DNA of 64,000 nt from Guillardia theta CCMP2712. Taxonomy: Eukaryota; Cryptophyceae; Pyrenomonadales; Geminigeraceae. The notes below the pieces were generated by a model. The model had not been told where the DNA came from. It ran no database searches and was given only the letters and a program-made list of their open reading frames with translations. The stretch is from NCBI RefSeq assembly GCF_000315625.1, contig NW_005434654.1:66273-130272 (forward strand), read 5' to 3'. Made by a program: the position numbers and the translations under genes. The stretch's first letter is position 1. Every line of letters begins with the position of its first letter. Below, piece after piece: positions 9,861 to 20,859 of the stretch.

Positions 9861-12800
9861 AGCTTTGGTGCTACGTGCCGGCGTGTAGGGGAGACATGAG
9901 TCGGGCGTGTACGATGTTGAAAACATTTCAACCCTCTGAAATGAAATTTAAAATACATGTAAAGGCCTAGCAGAAATGATAACTAAACTGCACTGGTACT
10001 CTTTGGAGGTATCTCTTGCTGCCGTTGAAAACTTGTTTGAATTCACACGCCACCCCAAAAAAACTTTCTCGAAAAGAAGAGTGGAAATTAACGAAAGGGC
10101 TAAAAGTGAACGGCATGACTGTGGCAATCCGTGACGGTACCGCCGGAGGACAATCAGGAGAACGGTAGAGGAGGCTTGACCCTGACACTGTCGCACAGGC
10201 CAGACGGCGAAAAAAGAGAAAAGACAGCGAGAACTAACCGGGCCTCCGAGTTCCTGCCGACTGCCGCTGTGAGTCCCCAAACTTAACGGCAGTCGGACAT
10301 CACAGTGGCTGTACGATCACGGTAACTTCCGAACTTCACGAATGCCACGGTGGACGAGCTTCCGTCCAGCCGCTGAGGGCGGCACTGCTTTTTCAGTCGG
10401 AGCAGCCTCTCGGAATTCGAGTCCGATCGCAGGATGGCAGACTCAGGCTCCCGTGACTACTCACTGTTGGTACTGAACTCCTCAACACAGTGACACTCAG
10501 TCCTAGCAATCACAACTGAGCGATCATGGGATGAACAACTGGCGAGATTCCATCGAAGGTTACAAGCGCACACGAGCATACAGGAAGGTAGCCTCCGCTG
10601 ACAGAGCTCGTCTCCGGGATGTGATCAATCACAGATGACGTTGACACCTTCGGCTGAATGCACTTGGAGCCTGAAAGGATGGAAGGGCGGTCGGAAGAAA
10701 GACCCGACGTTGCTCTGTTTTTTCGTTTTCCAGTCATGTCCGAAACAAGTCCAACTGCACAGATACAGTATGTTGTTCTGATGTTTATTACTTGACAGAT
10801 CCATACATTAGACACTAAGGGTCTGTTGACAGAAGAGACAATGTCTTGCGGTATTTCATCCTCTGCCAGTTTTGTGACCAAGTAGACAAAATCAAAATTC
10901 CTGCGTGATCTTTTTAATCGGTTGAAGTGAAAACTATCTGCGAATAAGTTTCATTTGCATGTCTCATAACAAGCGTACAGTGTTCACTCTTGTAGATCTG
11001 CATGAAGTGTGTGCTAATGGAGTGAGGTTCGATACCATGCTTGCAACATGCAGATATATGTAAACGAAGCATGCTCCTAACGATGAGCCCCTCAAGAAAT
11101 CTCCACCTCCTTTCACAAACCTCACAAAAGGATCCCGAGAAAGGCATCGCTTTTGGAAAGCAACGAAAACCAAGTTGACAGCTTGCTAGGTGGACGACGG
11201 GCAGCTAATAACTCTCAGATGGCACTTGGCAGCAGATCAATCTGATACTTATGGATTTGGTCCATCGCTTCAAGGGCAACGAGTTGGTTCAAGATCTCAC
11301 GAGATCCATCATGCCATAACCATTCTTCAGATTGCCACCGCTTTCCTCCCGACCCTGCCCCAACCTTGCCAACTCGTAGATCGATCGATTTCAGCTCTGC
11401 GAATGGTCGCCAAGGGCAACTATGTTGTTGAAAACCATTCACCTAAGTGGAAACTATCATTTTCGCCTACTTCTGTACCATTCGTATCTCCCCCTCCCCC
11501 CGCCCCCCCCTCACATCAGTGATGGACATCTCTCCTATTAGACCACAACTCCCTCCTCCTTCTTCTATTTCCTCCTCCCCTCATTTCCTCCGGCGCTCCG
11601 ACGTCCATCAATTCCTCTGCTCCAGCATGTCGCTCCGCTCCCGGAGTCTCTCGACTGGCATTTCCGAGGGAACTCGTTTCTTTTTTTTTCAGGAGGTGCG
11701 TGACCCATGTGCCTGAGATCGCAACCCCGCGTGACTGAAAGGAGAAGAGGCCACCTAAAACTGTTTTATTTGTACCAGTCTTTACAAAGTCCAGGAAATA
11801 CCTACTGCGTTAAAACCCCGTGACCTTGAGATTCATAGGGCGGAAGGTTTTTCTTTCTTTCTTTTTTTTTGTCGAGGGCAGATTGTTTCTGAGGTTTCAA
11901 AAGGTGGAAGATGGGGTGGGGAGTGAAAGGGGTGGGGGTACATATGATTAGGGTTTTGAGGTAATGAAGAGGGTACAAGCATTATTAATAAAAGTTCCAG
12001 GGGGGGTGAAGTTGATCAGCAAGGGGGTGCTGGGGGGAGGGGACCATAAATAAACATGTTACAGGTATCGTGTGATCGCTGACAAAGATATGAACGAGGT
12101 CGACTCGTGACCGAATGAAATCGAGACCTTCAGCACTTTTTCAGTGCGTGTAAGTTCCAAAGGATGCGAATTGCATATATCCCAAGATAACAACATTTTT
12201 ATGTATGGCCCTTTAAATACTTTTTGAGAGCATGCTCGTGACCGCTTTTACTATTTGGTAAAGCGTACACTGCGGATTGAAGAGCCCAGGGTAGGGTGGA
12301 TGGAAGGGGTAGGGGAGAAAATGCTGGCCCTGTTTATAGGGAACAGCACTAGAAGGGAGGGGTGGTCTGGTACTGGCGAAAAGGGCAGATGCCTGCCTTT
12401 TAGTCCAATGAAAGGGTGGTTAGAGAGATGTTGAGGGAGGGGTGGGATACGCAGTGACTGCCTGGAATAATTGTGGTGGGTAGTAATGAAACTGCTAGTT
12501 TGACGGTGGCACGGTCAGTAAAGGGAGACCTTCTCGGAGAACAGGCTGAAACTGCTAGTATTGGATTTATAAAAGATTTTTGGGGAGACGGGTCGCAGCG
12601 AGGGGTCGCTTCATGTGAAAGTCACGAGGGATTTTTAAAATTTGGGTTTTTACCATTTAAAAGCACAGAAATAAAGATTTTAAAGGATGATTGAGATTTT
12701 AAAGGGTGCCGTATCTGTTTAAAACATTTGTTCAATTATATGAAAAGCTCCTTTTTCGACTTCCACCTCGATCCGGCCGCGGACCTCAAGTGGAAGGCGC

Positions 12801-12983
12801 ACGATGGTATAGATAATGAAGAAGACAATTGCGGCGACTGGAAGGGTGCGAGAATACAAAGAATGCTTCGTTGGAATGCAGCGATGCGGCAATGCTTAGT
12901 TGATGCGCATTGAACAGCAAGTTTCAAACAACTCGCCTTGACTTTGTGTCTCCAAGAGCAAGGAGTCCTCGAAAGATTTCGAG
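9861..12983. other. Intergenic stretch, no supportable gene
   Basis: Several open frames of 70-120 codons occur (for example minus strand 10510-10881 and 11215-11442), but none shows a recognisable domain or convincing splice links. From about 11880 to 12460 the sequence has repeated G-run motifs (GGGGTGGGGG, GGGTAGGGTGG, GGGGTAGGGG), as beside the other GC-rich islands. Confidence 0.5.
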
Positions 12984-14984
12984 ATGTCGGGACACCAGGA
13001 TTCTAAAACCCCGCATCTCCCTCAAGAAATAGTCAAGAATATCAGCAGTGGGCTGTCGGCAAACGCGCTTCTAGCCCTTCAAAGGAGTCAAGAGGCGATA
13101 TCCACCCTGTCTGGTATGGAAAAGGCAGCAACAACTGCTCCGATGGCCACCGTACCACCCCAAGTCCCTTCGTTGACGGATATGGGGATCTCGGGTTTGC
13201 TGCAAGCAACACGGTTTCCAAATCTTGCACCACAGAACTTCTTCCTCAACCCGACTGCCCCTCCTCTCCATCCTGTGCAGATCGTTCCCTACCTTGCAAG
13301 CCCTCAGGTGAGCGCGCTGCAGTCCAACCAGCTCTCGGAGCTCCGGCAGCAACAGGAAGATCAAGGGAGGAGACAGATGCTTAACCTCAACTTCGCGCCG
13401 AGCAGCCCGAATGTAATTGAGCAGAGGCTCAGGGACTTCTTTCAACTGCAGATCTCTACTGGAAAGATCAGGGCAGACAATGGAATAATTCTGCTCCAAG
13501 AAAGCTTTCCGGACGGGACAAGGACCTTCTGGAGAGCAATCAAAGAGACAGTTTTTCAGCCGGTCTATGGCGAGAATGTCGGCTATGGTCAGATTCTGCA
13601 GTCGTTGAGACAGAGTCTTAACATCACGTATGAAGGTGAAGGCACAGTGCCGTTCAGTGAGAAAGTCACCGTCCTCAGACCGATCCCGATGGTCAAGCAG
13701 GAGGAAAGGAGCGTCGAAAACCAACATCGTGTTCAATCTATGTCCCATAGTTCATCCCCTGCCCCTACGCGAAGGAAGAGGGGGAGGCCTTCTTTGGAAT
13801 CTCAGAACAAACCCCCTGGATCCTGTTCTCGGCTTCCTCCCAGTCTTGTCTGTCCTCCATGTAAAGTTTTGCACTGGAGATGTGGTGTTCGATGTGTGTT
13901 TTCTGAAGAGAATGGTGAGATGTATGTACCAAGAGACGAGCGCCATGCCCTGGCCAAGTATCTGAAGCGGAAGAAAGATGGAGGACAAGTCATTGGGAAA
14001 AGGGCGATAGCGACTTGGATCGCGAGCATGAGGAGCTCGGCAGCTCGCATGGAGGACTCTGAGGGCAGTCAGGGTAAGGAGAGTGATACGCTTCTGTCTA
14101 GCATTGATGTTGTCGCCCCGAACTCCCTCAAGAAGCAGGCGCTGTACAAGGAAAAGTTTGGGAACATGTTTCGAATCGGTTGTGTCTGTGGGAATGCGGC
14201 GATGAGAAGCATGCTGGAAGAAGTCTCGTCAGGCCTCAAGGAGTCAGAAGCCGTCAGCACTGAGTGCGAGTCAGGGCCCACTGACGGCCATGTTGCTGCA
14301 AGTACCAGCTGGACAGTTCCTTGGCCAGCCGACAAGAAGGTGGATCTACCCGAGGAGAAGTCGACAAGGAAAGAGCTCGAATTTCAGGGAGGGAGAACGG
14401 GTCTACCAGTCTTGAAGTCAGTCCAAGACCTGATAGAGTCTGTCGTCAAGACGATGGGGTTTGCTGGGAAGGAAGCTAGCTGTGCGACAGTTGAGTTCCT
14501 CTCCTTGCAGCGAAGCTCGGGCGACCAAATCATGCTTCACAAGGCAGCCCAGGTGGCTGAGATGACCACGGCCTCGCTGGTCATGCAGGATGCCTGGGTG
14601 ATCGTCGCACCGGCTGAAGCTGCTGCTGAGGAGGAGGAAGGCCGATGGGTCTTGACGAAGCCTGAGCTTGCTATCCGCTTTCGAGTCCGATCGGGGGAAG
14701 TATGGGGGATTTCTTCAGGCATGCAGGAGCAGATGCAGGCAACGAGCTCTTCGACTACCTATTCTCGAGGACATCTTTTCTTTGCTGTAATGCCGCCTTC
14801 AGAGGGAAGAGGGCTAGACTCCGACGATACAGCAAGGTTTGACAAGGATGACGATGACGAAGAAAGCGAAGAGCAGGCAGAGTGGAGCGATCAACAGAAG
14901 TCGTCGAACAACCCGACATCTTGGACAGAGGATCTGCAACGTGCGTGTTACTCTTGCCTTCGGCTTCGTCTGTATGACATGTGA
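12984..14984 (+). CDS. AT-hook-containing putative nuclear protein
   Basis: A single open frame of 666 codons with an ATG at 12984 (MSGHQDSKTPHLPQ). At about residues 258-268 it has RRKRGRPSLES, the Arg-Gly-Arg-Pro core of an AT-hook that binds the minor groove of AT-rich DNA. The N-terminal third is rich in Gln, Leu, Ser and Pro. A Cys-containing block with a basic ALAKYLKRKKDGG stretch follows the AT-hook. The C-terminal tail is very acidic (DKDDDDEESEEQAEW). I recognise no catalytic domain. A cryptic intron around 13800-13920 is possible, since that part (PPGSCSRLPPSLVCPPCK) differs in character. A DNA-binding or chromatin role is inferred from the AT-hook alone. Confidence 0.72.
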   Translation: MSGHQDSKTPHLPQEIVKNISSGLSANALLALQRSQEAISTLSGMEKAATTAPMATVPPQVPSLTDMGISGLLQATRFPNLAPQNFFLNPTAPPLHPVQIVPYLASPQVSALQSNQLSELRQQQEDQGRRQMLNLNFAPSSPNVIEQRLRDFFQLQISTGKIRADNGIILLQESFPDGTRTFWRAIKETVFQPVYGENVGYGQILQSLRQSLNITYEGEGTVPFSEKVTVLRPIPMVKQEERSVENQHRVQSMSHSSSPAPTRRKRGRPSLESQNKPPGSCSRLPPSLVCPPCKVLHWRCGVRCVFSEENGEMYVPRDERHALAKYLKRKKDGGQVIGKRAIATWIASMRSSAARMEDSEGSQGKESDTLLSSIDVVAPNSLKKQALYKEKFGNMFRIGCVCGNAAMRSMLEEVSSGLKESEAVSTECESGPTDGHVAASTSWTVPWPADKKVDLPEEKSTRKELEFQGGRTGLPVLKSVQDLIESVVKTMGFAGKEASCATVEFLSLQRSSGDQIMLHKAAQVAEMTTASLVMQDAWVIVAPAEAAAEEEEGRWVLTKPELAIRFRVRSGEVWGISSGMQEQMQATSSSTTYSRGHLFFAVMPPSEGRGLDSDDTARFDKDDDDEESEEQAEWSDQQKSSNNPTSWTEDLQRACYSCLRLRLYDM

Positions 14985-15229
14985 AAGGGAATTGTTGTAG
15001 TTTAGGATACATCTTGCCCGGTGACTTGTGTAGGCTCAATCGTTCAGCGTTTCTTCAACCAATCTGACGGTCATCTCCTCACCATCTCACAAAGTTCTCT
15101 CAACTCCCAGGCTTAGTCGGAACCAGAAGAAATTCAGTCGTGGTCCGAATCTTCTTATCTCACTGTGTCACTGTGCTTTCACTCTGATGAATTCTTAAAT
15201 ATTCGGCAATAAACTCAGCCTGCCACTGA

Positions 15230-15735
15230 CCGGCTTCACGGCCCCCGACTGACTCGGAGGACGAGTCTCGGAGCCTTTCCGAAGGCTAAGCCTGAGCCCC
15301 GCAGGCTCAGCTTTCAAGTTTTACTCAAAGTTAAGCTTAGCTAACGGTTGCCGCACCGTGCACTGTGACGGTGCCGCAGTGCGGTCCGCCCTTACTGTGC
15401 CCTGGCACGGTGACCGTGCAGCGGCGGCTGACGTCCGATCGGAGTCCGATCGGACGGTCGCGGCCCTCAGGCCCGGTTTGGCAAGTTGATCGGACGGCCC
15501 GGGGGCACCGGGGGGGGCCGCCGGCCGCCGGCCGGCTGCGGGCGGTCCGATCCGATCATCGGATGTTCGGAGCCGCGTGAGCGGCGGCGCGGCGCCAACC
15601 GGGTGATCGGCACGGCCCGGCCCACTGCGGCCCGGGCCGCGGCCGGGTCACCGTCACCGGGACTGGCGGCCGGGTCGGGCCGCGTGCCGCTGTGCCGTCA
15701 ACTGAGTTCCGGCGCCCGACCTAAAGCCGCCCGTG
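15230..15735. repeat. GC-rich palindromic-word island 3
   Basis: Same vocabulary as the other islands (GTGACGGTGCC, TCCGATCGGA, CCGGCCGCCGG). At 15433-15455 it holds an inverted repeat with 11-bp arms (GTCCGATCGGA) around one base. It is preceded by CAAGTTTTACTCAAAGTTAA, a phrase seen with variation at the edges of other islands. Confidence 0.72.
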
Positions 15736-15769
15736 CCCTAGAAAGGACGGGTGAAATCGTTGACATCAG

Positions 15770-16300
15770 AGCTAGGGTGGGGTGGGCTGGCTTGGGTGGT
15801 ACAGGAGATTGAGGGGGTGGTGATGAGTCTGATTCGTTCGAGAGAGAGGGGGTACTCACAATTGAGAAGGCAATTGTCTCGGGTACTGAGGGAGGTTGGG
15901 GTAGGGATGAGGGGTAGGGAACTACTTGGCGAGGATGGAGATTCCGCGTGAATGGTTGGAACGAATGGAAGGGTGGAAAGAGCGGAGTAATGCAGGGAGA
16001 AAAGATGCAGAAAGAACAGCGAACAGCGAACAGCGAACAGCGAACAGAGAACAGAGAACAGAGAACAGAGAACAGAGAACAGAGAACAGACAGAAGGCAA
16101 CAGGGTACAGGGAACAGGGAACAGGGCACAGGGTGCAGGGTGCAGGGTGCAGGGAACAGGGAACAGAGAACAGGGTGCAGGGTGCAGGGAATCGAGAATA
16201 AAATTGGGAATGGAGAATGGAGAATGGAGAATGGAGAATGGAGAATGGAGAATGGAGAATGGAGAATGGAGAATGGAGAATGGAGAATGGAAGATATTTA
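15770..16300. repeat. Compound minisatellite (GAACAGA, ACAGGGT and GGAGAAT units)
   Basis: Three tandem arrays follow one another: GAACAGC/GAACAGA at about 16015-16090, a 7-bp ACAGGGA/GCAGGGT array at about 16098-16190, and about 11 copies of the 7-bp GGAGAAT at 16207-16289. All are open in several frames, so the long open frames here are repeat artefacts. From 16300 to 16753 no gene is seen. Confidence 0.93.
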
Positions 16301-16753
16301 ACCCAGCAGATGAGGAAGTGAAGAGAGATGTTTAGATCCCAAGGCGGCGGGAGATCGCAACAAAGAGCAGTTGAAGCCGCAGGCAGGGTTAGAGATTGGC
16401 AGGAAAGGGTGAAAAGCAGCAATGGGGATACACATATAGGGCGATAAAAGAGGGATCCACGAGACTTTTGGAGAAGGGGGCGAGAATAGATAATTCAGGA
16501 ACACCACATCCAAGATAAGGCTAGGGGAAGTAGCACCCAGCACGTTCTCATGGAGACATTACTGTCACTTGGACCACATGGGCACTTGATCCTGATCAAA
16601 CGCAGGGTTGCTCATACGAACTTGCAGGATCGAATCTACTTCTTCACCTTTCATCGAGAGTGAAGGATGTCTGAGGTGAGGATCAAACTGGCATGCTGCG
16701 TTCAATGTACACTCTAACATAGCGGTCACCAACAGAGTAGCGGAAAGAATGAC

Positions 16754-19607
16754 ATGTGGAGCAACTATGGTATGGGTCTCACCCCCCAACAAGCTGCCGC
16801 GCTGCATGCACAAGCTGAAGCAGGTCTCCTTGGTTGAGTTTTAGGCGTCCATAATGAGATGCTTTGTGAAAACAGAAAGGCTGTATCAAGAACAACAAGC
16901 GAAAGCAGGTTCAATGATATTCTTGACTGGAATGTTTTTCTGAGTTTCTCGACAGCCCATGATCCTACTGTACAAGATGCTACGTGGGCGGCAGCAGCCT
17001 GGGCAGCTACTGCACCCTTGCACCAGGCAAGATGCACCCATGCGATGGCTGTAGCTCAGTTTTGACTATGGAGAAGGTTATTGAGAAGTTAGCTCCACAC
17101 CTTAAGGGATACATCCCCGTATCCTCCGAGCCTTCCATTTACGATGCTCCTGCAATGCAAGGCGCTCAAATGGTATTCCTGCGTTCCCTCTTCGAAATCA
17201 GAGATTTCGATTGCTGTTTCTTTTTGTTTTATCTTTCTGCTGAAATCATCATGAGGGCAACGCCTTTGCGTGAGTCTTGTGCAAAGATGGATGAGTTAAT
17301 TTTGCTTTGATCAATGCTATGTGACCTGCAGGCCTACAAACCTGGAGACCCAGTTTCGGTCCCGGGGCATCCGGATGGAACTTATAGCTTTGGTATGCCA
17401 TTTGCCGGTGTGCTCTCACTCCATTTTTGATTTCGTGTTACATAGGGGGTTGGTACGGCCAACATCAATACTACATCGAGAACTCGACTGGCCTTACTGT
17501 GTGGGCATCTCAGTTCAACCAGGTATTCTCCCCGTTCAGCAACACGCAGATCTCTGTGCTGATCGTGACGTGTAGGGGGTTGCAAGGTCCACGCCCAGGG
17601 CTCCGGCAGCGAACCCCAAGATGATTGGAGCAGCCATCGCAGCAGCTGCCACCCAGGTTTGTTAGTTCCCATACCCCTACGTGTTGATGTCTTGTGCCAT
17701 GACGTGTTCAAAATGTGCGCGGTTCTCGGATGCTCTCCGGGGATTCCGCTACAGGTTATTGTTGTCTTGTTTTCAAAACATGGTCCAATGCTGCAGAAGG
17801 ACGTTTGTAAGAGAGTGTCGATGAAGGGTACTGAGTTGAGGTTTCCTGACATCTTCCCCTAACAGAGAATTATGAAGTCTGGGCCTGCTCCCACTCCAAC
17901 TTGGACTCAGCCGGAGTATCAAGAGCCACCGAGCTATCAGACCATAAGCGCTGTTCCACCAGCTGCTGTTCCACCCGCTGCTGGTCTCTGTGGATGTGAC
18001 ACGATCGAAGCGTTTGCTCACTGCTAGATTCTAGTTTATACTCCCGTACCTTCTGCTCCGGCCGATTTCTCCAACTTTAAAGTTGGAGATCCCGTTTCTA
18101 TTCCTGGTTATCCCGATGGCACCTTCACTTTCGGTGTGTGTTTCGTCCTCTTTGTTGTCATCTGTGACATGGCGAAAGGTGGATTTAGTGGAGAATACGC
18201 GTATTACATCAATACCACAAGTCAACAGTCAGTATGGGCGTCGCAGCTTCCTCCACCGCTCAAGGTTGCCATGCTGCCACTTTTACCCTGACAACGGGCT
18301 GTGAGATTCTTTTCTTTCGTCTCTAGGATGAGGAAACAGAGGAGCCGCCGATTCAAGAAACTCCAGCGAAAAGGCAGAAAATCGAATCAGTGAGTTGAGT
18401 CCTGAAAGCGCCTGAGAATGAATATCTAACTCCTGTTCGTTTCCAGACTGCTACGGATTCGAACGAAGACGGCCAGTCGAATATCCGTGTTTCTACAGTG
18501 CTTATCTGGGATTTGGACGAAACGTTGATCATTTTCAACTCGCTTCTCACTGGTTCTTTCATGCACAACAAAGAGGGCCTGTCAGCCGAAACCAGCAAAG
18601 CATTGTCAGGCCTTGCTGGCAAGCTTGAATCCCTGGTCTATCAAGTTGCTGAAGATAAACTGTTCTTCAAGTCGCTGGAAGGGAGAAATCGTTGGAACTT
18701 TGAAGCAGCTCTTTCTCACGATGATGGCCGAGACCTGACTAATTATGACTTCGACAACGATGGGCTACAAGGATTGCCTGGTGACAGCTCGAGCCAAAGG
18801 AAAGAGACTGCTGGCGACATGGTGAAGGCCTCGCTGAGGTACAGGCTTGTGCTTCAGAAGTATAAGCAAGCAAAGACTGGGGTGGATGGCTTGAAGAACG
18901 TGCTGGGAGACTCCGAGCTCTCGGGGGCAGAGGCTGCGATTGACGCCGTGAATTCGCTGACCGACAACTGGATGGCGACGGCAGAGGAACTGCTAGCCAA
19001 GATCTGGCAGTACGACACGTTGATCGAGCAGCTGTGCAAACGTGTTCCTCCGAATGCCGTGCCCGAGACAGAACCTGGAATGAAGTTCGTCAGGAAGAGC
19101 GGGGAAACCAACGCGTCCGAGGCTGAAACCATGAAGACGAACATCAATGTGACTGTTCGGTTGCAAACTCATCTGGAAACTGAGATGCGATCTTTCAGGT
19201 CTTGGTTACGAATGGAGAGCTGGTCCCGACCGTCGTGAAGCTCATGTTGTTTGGGTTGCACAGGTTTGAATTACTATGAGCCTCTTCGGTGTGATTGCCT
19301 TCCAGGCATTTTCATCCTTCCTGCATCTACTCCTCGCGAGAGGTCGGCAAACAGACGTGCTTCGCAGAGGTATGTGCTCATGGATGTCACTCAATGCCTC
19401 ACTTGTTGTCCCCAGATTCTCAGGAGATTTTCGAACGCTCGTGAAATTGTGGCAATTGGAGATTCACAGGTCCATTGAGTGGTGGGATCTGATCGAAAAC
19501 TGATGTGGGTGCAGGAGGAGGAGATTGCGGCAAAGAGCCTGGATTTCAGTTTTCTCAAGGTGTCAGACCCCAGCGACTTTAGAACAGTACAGGCTTTCTT
19601 GCAGTGA
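16754..19607 (+). CDS. EYA: EYA-family haloacid-dehalogenase phosphatase with tandem N-terminal WW-like modules
   Basis: Fifteen exons, about 603 residues: 16754-16823, 16956-17050, 17089-17172, 17332-17392, 17446-17522, 17576-17656, 17866-17983, 18035-18133, 18179-18264, 18327-18389, 18447-19148, 19199-19263, 19306-19369, 19416-19469 and 19515-19607; the joint between exons 2 and 3 is uncertain. The C-terminal half is a full Eyes-absent domain: the nucleophile motif VLIWDLDETLI (Asp300, Asp302), FNSLLTGSF, DDGRDLTNYDF, LRYRLVLQKYK, VLVTNGELVPTVVKLMLFGL and AIGDSQEEEIAAKSL. EYA proteins combine transcriptional co-activator and tyrosine phosphatase roles. Upstream, two related modules each read GDPVSxPGxPDGT, an intron, then YYI(E/N)xTxxxxVWASQ, matching the second half of a WW domain. 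A Pro/Ala-rich linker and a basic PAKRQKIES stretch (possible nuclear signal) separate the parts. About 45 extra residues sit in the EYA domain before VLVTNGEL. Confidence 0.92.
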
Positions 19608-19894
19608 TGAGTAAATGCGTCATATTTCATGTAGAACAAATGGACCATCAGTTCGTTCATGTTGCGTTGAATGTTTGACACAATGCCTCTTCACATCCAT
19701 CAAATAAGACTGTTCTTATCTCGTATGTACAGAGAAATCTGTCCAAGTGTGTCATATTTTCAGTGGGCTCTGATCAGAGCATCGTCGTGTTGTGTGTTGT
19801 ACCCAATGACCGTCACTGACCGACACCGAAGCACATCAGAAATAATGTTTTATTGATTTCGTGAGCTTAATTGTACAATTTCCATGCGTCTGAT

Positions 19895-20299
19895 TTAGCA
19901 CTCGGACTCGCTCTTGGAGACGGCAACAACCTGGACGGGAGAACCACCCCAGCGGGTGCCGACGGGGACCTTGAGCTGTTCGCACATCCAGGAGGTGAGC
20001 TCCATTCCGTCACGGCTCTGCTCAGCAGGGACGGGTTGCTGTGATAGAACAAGACGTCAACAAGAGCGTCAAGATGCAGAAAGCATGAGAAAACTTACGC
20101 TGAGGCGACCAATGGGCTGGTCAAGGGGGAGGTGCTGCCAGGGGTACACGGGCTGGGTAGCCTGGGTGGTTCCAACGGGAAGACCCTGGCCGTAGTAGGA
20201 GCCGGTGGCAGACGGGTTCATCATGCTGATAGTTCCGAACTGCTGGGCGCCGGGGAGGCCGGTGGTGGAGGGCATGGACTGAACGGCAGGAGAGGGCAT
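19895..20299 (-). CDS. Small codon-biased protein of unknown function
   Basis: Two exons (20299-20099 and 20038-19895) give 114 residues from MPSPAVQSMPSTTGLPGAQQ to VVAVSKSESEC, with a 60-nt GT-AG intron. Codon use is strongly biased to C-ending codons (CCC, ACC, GTC, CAG), unlike its neighbours, which suggests high expression. It has no signal peptide, membrane segment or domain I recognise. The middle part (PVYPWQHLPLDQPIGRL) and end (MCEQLKVPVGTRWGGSPVQ) look like a compact conserved fold. It converges on the EYA gene with 288 bp between the stops. Confidence 0.75.
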
Positions 20300-20328
20300 G
20301 GCGACTTCCCGTCGTCTTCCGCGTGGGG

Positions 20329-20337
20329 CGTTATATA
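20329..20337 (-). promoter_or_regulatory. Possible TATA-like element
   Basis: On the minus strand GATATATAACG lies about 31 nt before the ATG of the 114-residue protein. If it is a TATA box, transcription would start almost at the ATG. Upstream, 20340-20860 is rich in ACCCC and CCACCCC tracts. Confidence 0.35.
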
Positions 20338-20859
20338 TCCCGTCCACCCCCTGACCCTACCCCCTGGATCTAAAGACGTTGACTACCCTCTTTTTACCTC
20401 AGAATCACCCCCTCTTCTTACCTACCGAGTTCCTCAGGGTGGTAGCAGCACCCCTCAAAACTACACGAGCAGCCTGTACCCTCCGCCGTGGGGTTCTTCC
20501 AGGATCCTTCACCCCTCTATCCCCACAGATTTGGGAGGAAATTTCGGGGTGGGGTACTCATCTTGCATCAGTGATCCCTTGCAGCGTCAACCGAGGGTCA
20601 CCACCCCACCTCCTTATTACCCATTTAAAGGTGTAAGGAGGGTACCGGATACTCACGAGAAGTACCCACCCCTCCAAATCACCGGACAGTTACATAACTC
20701 ACCTATCGACCCACCCACCCCCCTCAGCCTCACCAATGGAGGTCGGTCATCATCGGCGGCGATCGGATCAGGTTCGATCACCCACCCCCACCCCTCCCAC
20801 CTCCCAAGGCTGCCGATCGTTCGATAGAAGCTGTTCACCGCCGTGGGTGGGTACCTACT

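Noticed and set aside
10510-11442. Minus-strand open frames of 75-123 codons
   Set aside because: No recognisable domain or consistent splice chain; cannot be supported as genes.
15698-16422. Open frames rich in Cys-Ser-Leu-Phe on the minus strand
   Set aside because: Produced by the 7-bp arrays; no start context, splice links or non-repeat sequence.
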